Shown: piece after piece, positions 5,819-7,519 of the stretch
Layout: each line of letters starts with the position of its first letter
How positions within the stretch are numbered: the first letter of the stretch is position 1
Assembly (NCBI GenBank): GCA_027625355.1
Contig: JAQBWI010000046.1
Location: forward strand, 1 to 7,519
Reading direction: 5' to 3'
Origin: Pseudomonadota bacterium
Lineage (GTDB): Bacteria > Pseudomonadota > Alphaproteobacteria > HIMB59 > GCA-002718135
Length of the DNA: 7,519 nucleotides
Program-made: the position numbers and the translations under genes
Notes under the pieces: model-generated
Database searches by the model: none
What the model saw: the letters and a program-made list of their open reading frames with translations, nothing else
What the model was told of the DNA's origin: nothing

Positions 5819-6352
5819 TTATTTTTTCTTACCTTCTTTTCTAAATATAAATTCATCATCATATTTGATACCTTTACCTTTAAAAGGCTCAGGCTTTCTA
5901 TATGATCTAATTTTTGCAGCAGTAGCACCTAGTATCTCTTTATTAAAACTGGATAGTTTAATTATATTCTGTTTAGGGCATTCAATATTTACTTCTTTGG
6001 GTATTATATGATTAATATCATGACTGAAGCCAAGTTGAAGTTTTAGAGTAGTTCCAGATACACTGGCTCTATATCCTGTTCCATTTAATTCAAGAGTTTT
6101 AGAAAATCCTATGCTAACACCAGTGACAATATTAGATATTAAAGATCTCATAGTTCCCCATTTAGGATTTAATTTATCTTTTTCAGCTTTGGGGTTAACA
6201 AATATTTCAGTCTCTTGAATATCAACTGTGTATAGTGGATCAACTGAAAGGACCATTTCACCAAGTTTACCTTTTGCATTGAACTTACCATTTTGAAAAC
6301 TGCACAAAATGTTTTTATCAATTTTAATACTATTTTTAGCTATTCTTGACAT
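5819..6352 (-). CDS. rplF: 50S ribosomal protein L6
   Basis: Large-subunit protein L6 (177 aa, the same as E. coli), made of two similar domains near the factor-binding site. It starts MSRIAKNSIKI, has the first-domain WGTMRSLISNIVTGVSIGFSK run (65-85), then LNGTGYRASVSG (89-100), GFSH (108-111) and the C-terminal ATAAKIRSYRKPEPFKGKGI (143-162) followed by a lysine-rich end. The ATG at 6352 lies 2 bp after the rpsH stop, and its GAGG Shine-Dalgarno (6366-6363) lies inside the rpsH coding end with a rather long 10-nt spacing, so coupling to rpsH is likely. Confidence 0.98.
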   Translation of the reverse strand: MSRIAKNSIKIDKNILCSFQNGKFNAKGKLGEMVLSVDPLYTVDIQETEIFVNPKAEKDKLNPKWGTMRSLISNIVTGVSIGFSKTLELNGTGYRASVSGTTLKLQLGFSHDINHIIPKEVNIECPKQNIIKLSSFNKEILGATAAKIRSYRKPEPFKGKGIKYDDEFIFRKEGKKK

Positions 6353-6354
6353 AG

Positions 6355-6753
6355 TTAAAATACCTCACATAATATTTCGCCACCAACATTATTTTCTCTT
6401 GCCTGATTGTCAGACATAACTCCTTTAGGAGTTGATAAAATTGAAATGCCTAGACCTCCATATATTTTAGGAAGATCAGATATTTTTGAATACACTCTTA
6501 TTCCAGGCTTAGATACTCTTTTAATGTTCTTAATTACAGGATCTCCATTATAGTACTTCAAATCAATTTGAATGTTAGAAATACCTTTTCTGACCTCAAC
6601 ATTTTTGAAATCTCTTATATATCCCTCATCTTTAAGAACTGTTAAAACATTTAAGTTTAGTTTTGATTTATAACATGAAGTAAAAGATTTTCTTGCTTTA
6701 TGAGCATTTTTAATTCTTGCTAACATATCTGATAATGCATCATTAAATGACAT
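6355..6753 (-). CDS. rpsH: 30S ribosomal protein S8
   Basis: Small-subunit protein S8 (132 aa; E. coli 130), a primary 16S rRNA binder; in E. coli it is also the translational repressor of the spc operon. Family features are DALSDMLARIKNAHKA (5-20), the region to GYIRDF (44-49), RVSKPGIRVYS (79-89), and GGLGISILSTPKGVMSDNQA (99-118), ending GGEILCEVF (124-132). The open frame extends upstream to 6855, but the start was set at ATG 6753 because S8 proteins begin with this M..D.LSDML segment and a near-perfect AGGAGGT precedes it. The S8 regulatory target, usually near the start of rplE, would lie outside the window. Confidence 0.98.
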   Translation of the reverse strand: MSFNDALSDMLARIKNAHKARKSFTSCYKSKLNLNVLTVLKDEGYIRDFKNVEVRKGISNIQIDLKYYNGDPVIKNIKRVSKPGIRVYSKISDLPKIYGGLGISILSTPKGVMSDNQARENNVGGEILCEVF

Positions 6754-6758
6754 ATTTA

Positions 6759-6765
6759 ACCTCCT
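6759..6765 (-). promoter_or_regulatory. Strong Shine-Dalgarno deciding the rpsH start
   Basis: AGGAGGT, the best ribosome binding site in the window, ends 5 nt before the ATG at 6753. The rpsN stop TAG (6766-6764) supplies its first bases, so the last codon of S14 and the S8 ribosome binding site share sequence. Confidence 0.85.
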
Positions 6766-7069
6766 ACCAACTCGACTTAACAACGCCAGGTAAATCACCA
6801 GACATTGAAAGTTCCCTAATTTTAATTCTAGAAAGTCCAAACTTTCTATAAACACCTCTAGTTCTTCCAGTTAACTTGCATCTATTTCTAAAACGAATTG
6901 ATGAACTGTTCTTTGGAAGATCATTAAGTTTATTTTGTATTTGTAATCTCTCCTCAATCGATAAATCTTTATTCATTATCTTTTCTTTAAGAGATTTTCT
7001 TTTAACACTAAATTTTTCAATAAGTTTTAGTCTATTTAAATTTTTCTGTATTGAACTAAGTTTTGCCAT
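6764..7069 (-). CDS. rpsN: 30S ribosomal protein S14, long zinc-independent type
   Basis: Small-subunit head protein S14 (101 aa). This is the long form: only one cysteine remains (C64 in RNRCKLTGRTRG, 61-72) and the four-Cys zinc motif of the short form is absent. The C-terminus RKFGLSRIKIRELSMSGDLPG (75-95) and the last residues KSSW are diagnostic. The N-terminal half is lysine-rich and helical in character. The start is ATG 7069, not the in-frame codon at 7090, because MAKLS is the family N-terminus and TAGGAG lies just upstream. It starts 7 bp after the rplE stop and ends inside the rpsH ribosome binding site. Confidence 0.98.
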   Translation of the reverse strand: MAKLSSIQKNLNRLKLIEKFSVKRKSLKEKIMNKDLSIEERLQIQNKLNDLPKNSSSIRFRNRCKLTGRTRGVYRKFGLSRIKIRELSMSGDLPGVVKSSW

Positions 7070-7073
7070 TTCT

Positions 7074-7079
7074 CTCCTA
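7074..7079 (-). promoter_or_regulatory. Shine-Dalgarno deciding the rpsN start, overlapping the rplE stop
   Basis: TAGGAG, where TAG is the rplE stop codon (7079-7077) and AGGAG serves as the ribosome binding site for the ATG at 7069, with a 4-nt gap (AGAA... region) before the start. This supports 7069 over an in-frame start at 7090. Confidence 0.75.
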
Positions 7080-7519
7080 AATTGTTTCATTGCCTTTAAA
7101 AGGCATATTAAAGTTTCTTAATAATTCCAAACCATCTTCATTGTTTTTTGCTGTTGTACAAATTGTAATATTTAACCCTCTAACTTTATCTATATTATCA
7201 TAGTTAATTTCTGGGAAAATTATTTGCTCTTTAATTCCAAAGGAATAGTTACCATTTCCATCAAAACTGTTGGGTTGCAAACCTCTAAAATCTCTAATTC
7301 TGGGAATTGCAATATTTATTAACCTATCAAGAAATTCATACATTATTTTATTTCTTAAAGTAACTGATACACCTAGAGGCATTCCTTCTCTAATTTTAAA
7401 ACCAGCTATTGCTTTTTTTGCTTTTGTTTTAACAGCTTTTTGTCCTGCAATTAATGATAGCTCTTCTTGAGCTTTATCAATAATTTTTGTATCATCTTTA
7501 GCTTCTCCAAGACCTATAT
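7077..7519 (-). CDS. rplE: 50S ribosomal protein L5, missing N-terminus (5' end beyond window)
   Basis: Large-subunit protein L5, which binds 5S rRNA in the central protuberance and contacts P-site tRNA. The frame is open from the right edge (first complete codon at 7517) and gives 146 residues; compared with E. coli L5 (179 aa), about 37 N-terminal residues are missing. Visible motifs, numbered from the first visible residue, are IGLGEA (1-6), AGQKAVKTKAKKAIAGFKIREG (24-45), IPRIRDFRGL (71-80), SFDGNGNYSFGIKEQIIFPE (84-103) and the end KVRGLNITICTTAK (111-124). Both the 5S-contact DFRGL and the GNY(S)xG loop are intact. It ends in TAG that overlaps the rpsN ribosome binding site. An internal ATG at 7382 is not the start, since conserved sequence continues upstream. 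Confidence 0.97.
   Translation of the reverse strand, partial: IGLGEAKDDTKIIDKAQEELSLIAGQKAVKTKAKKAIAGFKIREGMPLGVSVTLRNKIMYEFLDRLINIAIPRIRDFRGLQPNSFDGNGNYSFGIKEQIIFPEINYDNIDKVRGLNITICTTAKNNEDGLELLRNFNMPFKGNETI

Noticed and set aside
5790..6011. Plus-strand open frame with hydrophobic start
   Set aside because: Opposite rplF; hydrophobicity comes from the reverse complement of Lys/Glu-rich codons, not from a real membrane protein.
6754..6855. 34-residue N-terminal extension of S8
   Set aside because: It overlaps the rpsN coding end, is not conserved in S8, and the strong AGGAGGT site places the start at 6753.
6876..7121. Plus-strand open frame over rpsN
   Set aside because: Opposite-strand shadow of rpsN and the rplE end, with Phe/Ser/Leu bias and no ribosome binding site of note.
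7270..7470. Plus-strand open frame over rplE
   Set aside because: Opposite the conserved rplE coding sequence, no motif.
1..7519. Novel defence, mobile or biosynthetic system
   Set aside because: Every coding stretch is accounted for by known housekeeping genes plus crcB; no repeats arrays, transposases, integrases or unknown genes are present.

Overview
The window is a compact, strongly AT-rich bacterial ribosomal-protein gene cluster (about 30% G+C in a line sampled by eye). Every gene lies on the minus strand, so transcription runs from the right edge (position 7519) to the left edge (position 1). In transcription order it holds rplE (5' end missing), rpsN, rpsH, rplF, rplR, rpsE, rplO, secY, adk, rpsM, rpsK, rpoA, rplQ and a crcB-type fluoride channel gene (3' end missing). 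This is the distal spc operon joined to the alpha operon.

The organism is most likely an alphaproteobacterium with a small, streamlined genome. Three things support this. adk sits between secY and rpsM, and rpsD is absent from between rpsK and rpoA. RpoA starts with the alphaproteobacterial-type MLQKNW.ELIKP segment. RplQ and RpoA match alphaproteobacterial forms as I remember them. The AT richness and minimal spacers suit a SAR11-like, other marine streamlined or Rickettsiales-like lineage, but the sequence alone does not let me choose among these.

Layout: 7519-4475 is the ribosomal-protein part of spc (L5, S14, S8, L6, L18, S5, L15). rpmD (L30), usually found between rpsE and rplO, is missing, and only 21 bases separate those two genes. 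4473-2551 holds secY and adk, joined by 1-3 bp junctions. 2550-2468 is the only real intergenic space, 83 bp, with a CTTGAC promoter-like element and a perfect 16-bp palindrome; it may be an internal promoter or control point for the alpha part. 2467-217 encodes S13, S11, the RNA polymerase alpha subunit and L17. 214-1 encodes the first 71 residues of CrcB, starting at TTG 2 bp after the rplQ stop, so it is probably cotranscribed.

The genes jointly supply the small and large ribosomal subunits, the protein-export channel, adenylate kinase for nucleotide balance and the RNA polymerase assembly subunit, so translation, transcription and secretion capacity rise together with growth. I see no mobile element, CRISPR array, RNA gene, terminator or undescribed system here. 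The points worth a second look are the missing rpmD, the 83-bp spacer, the crcB placement and the junction architecture.
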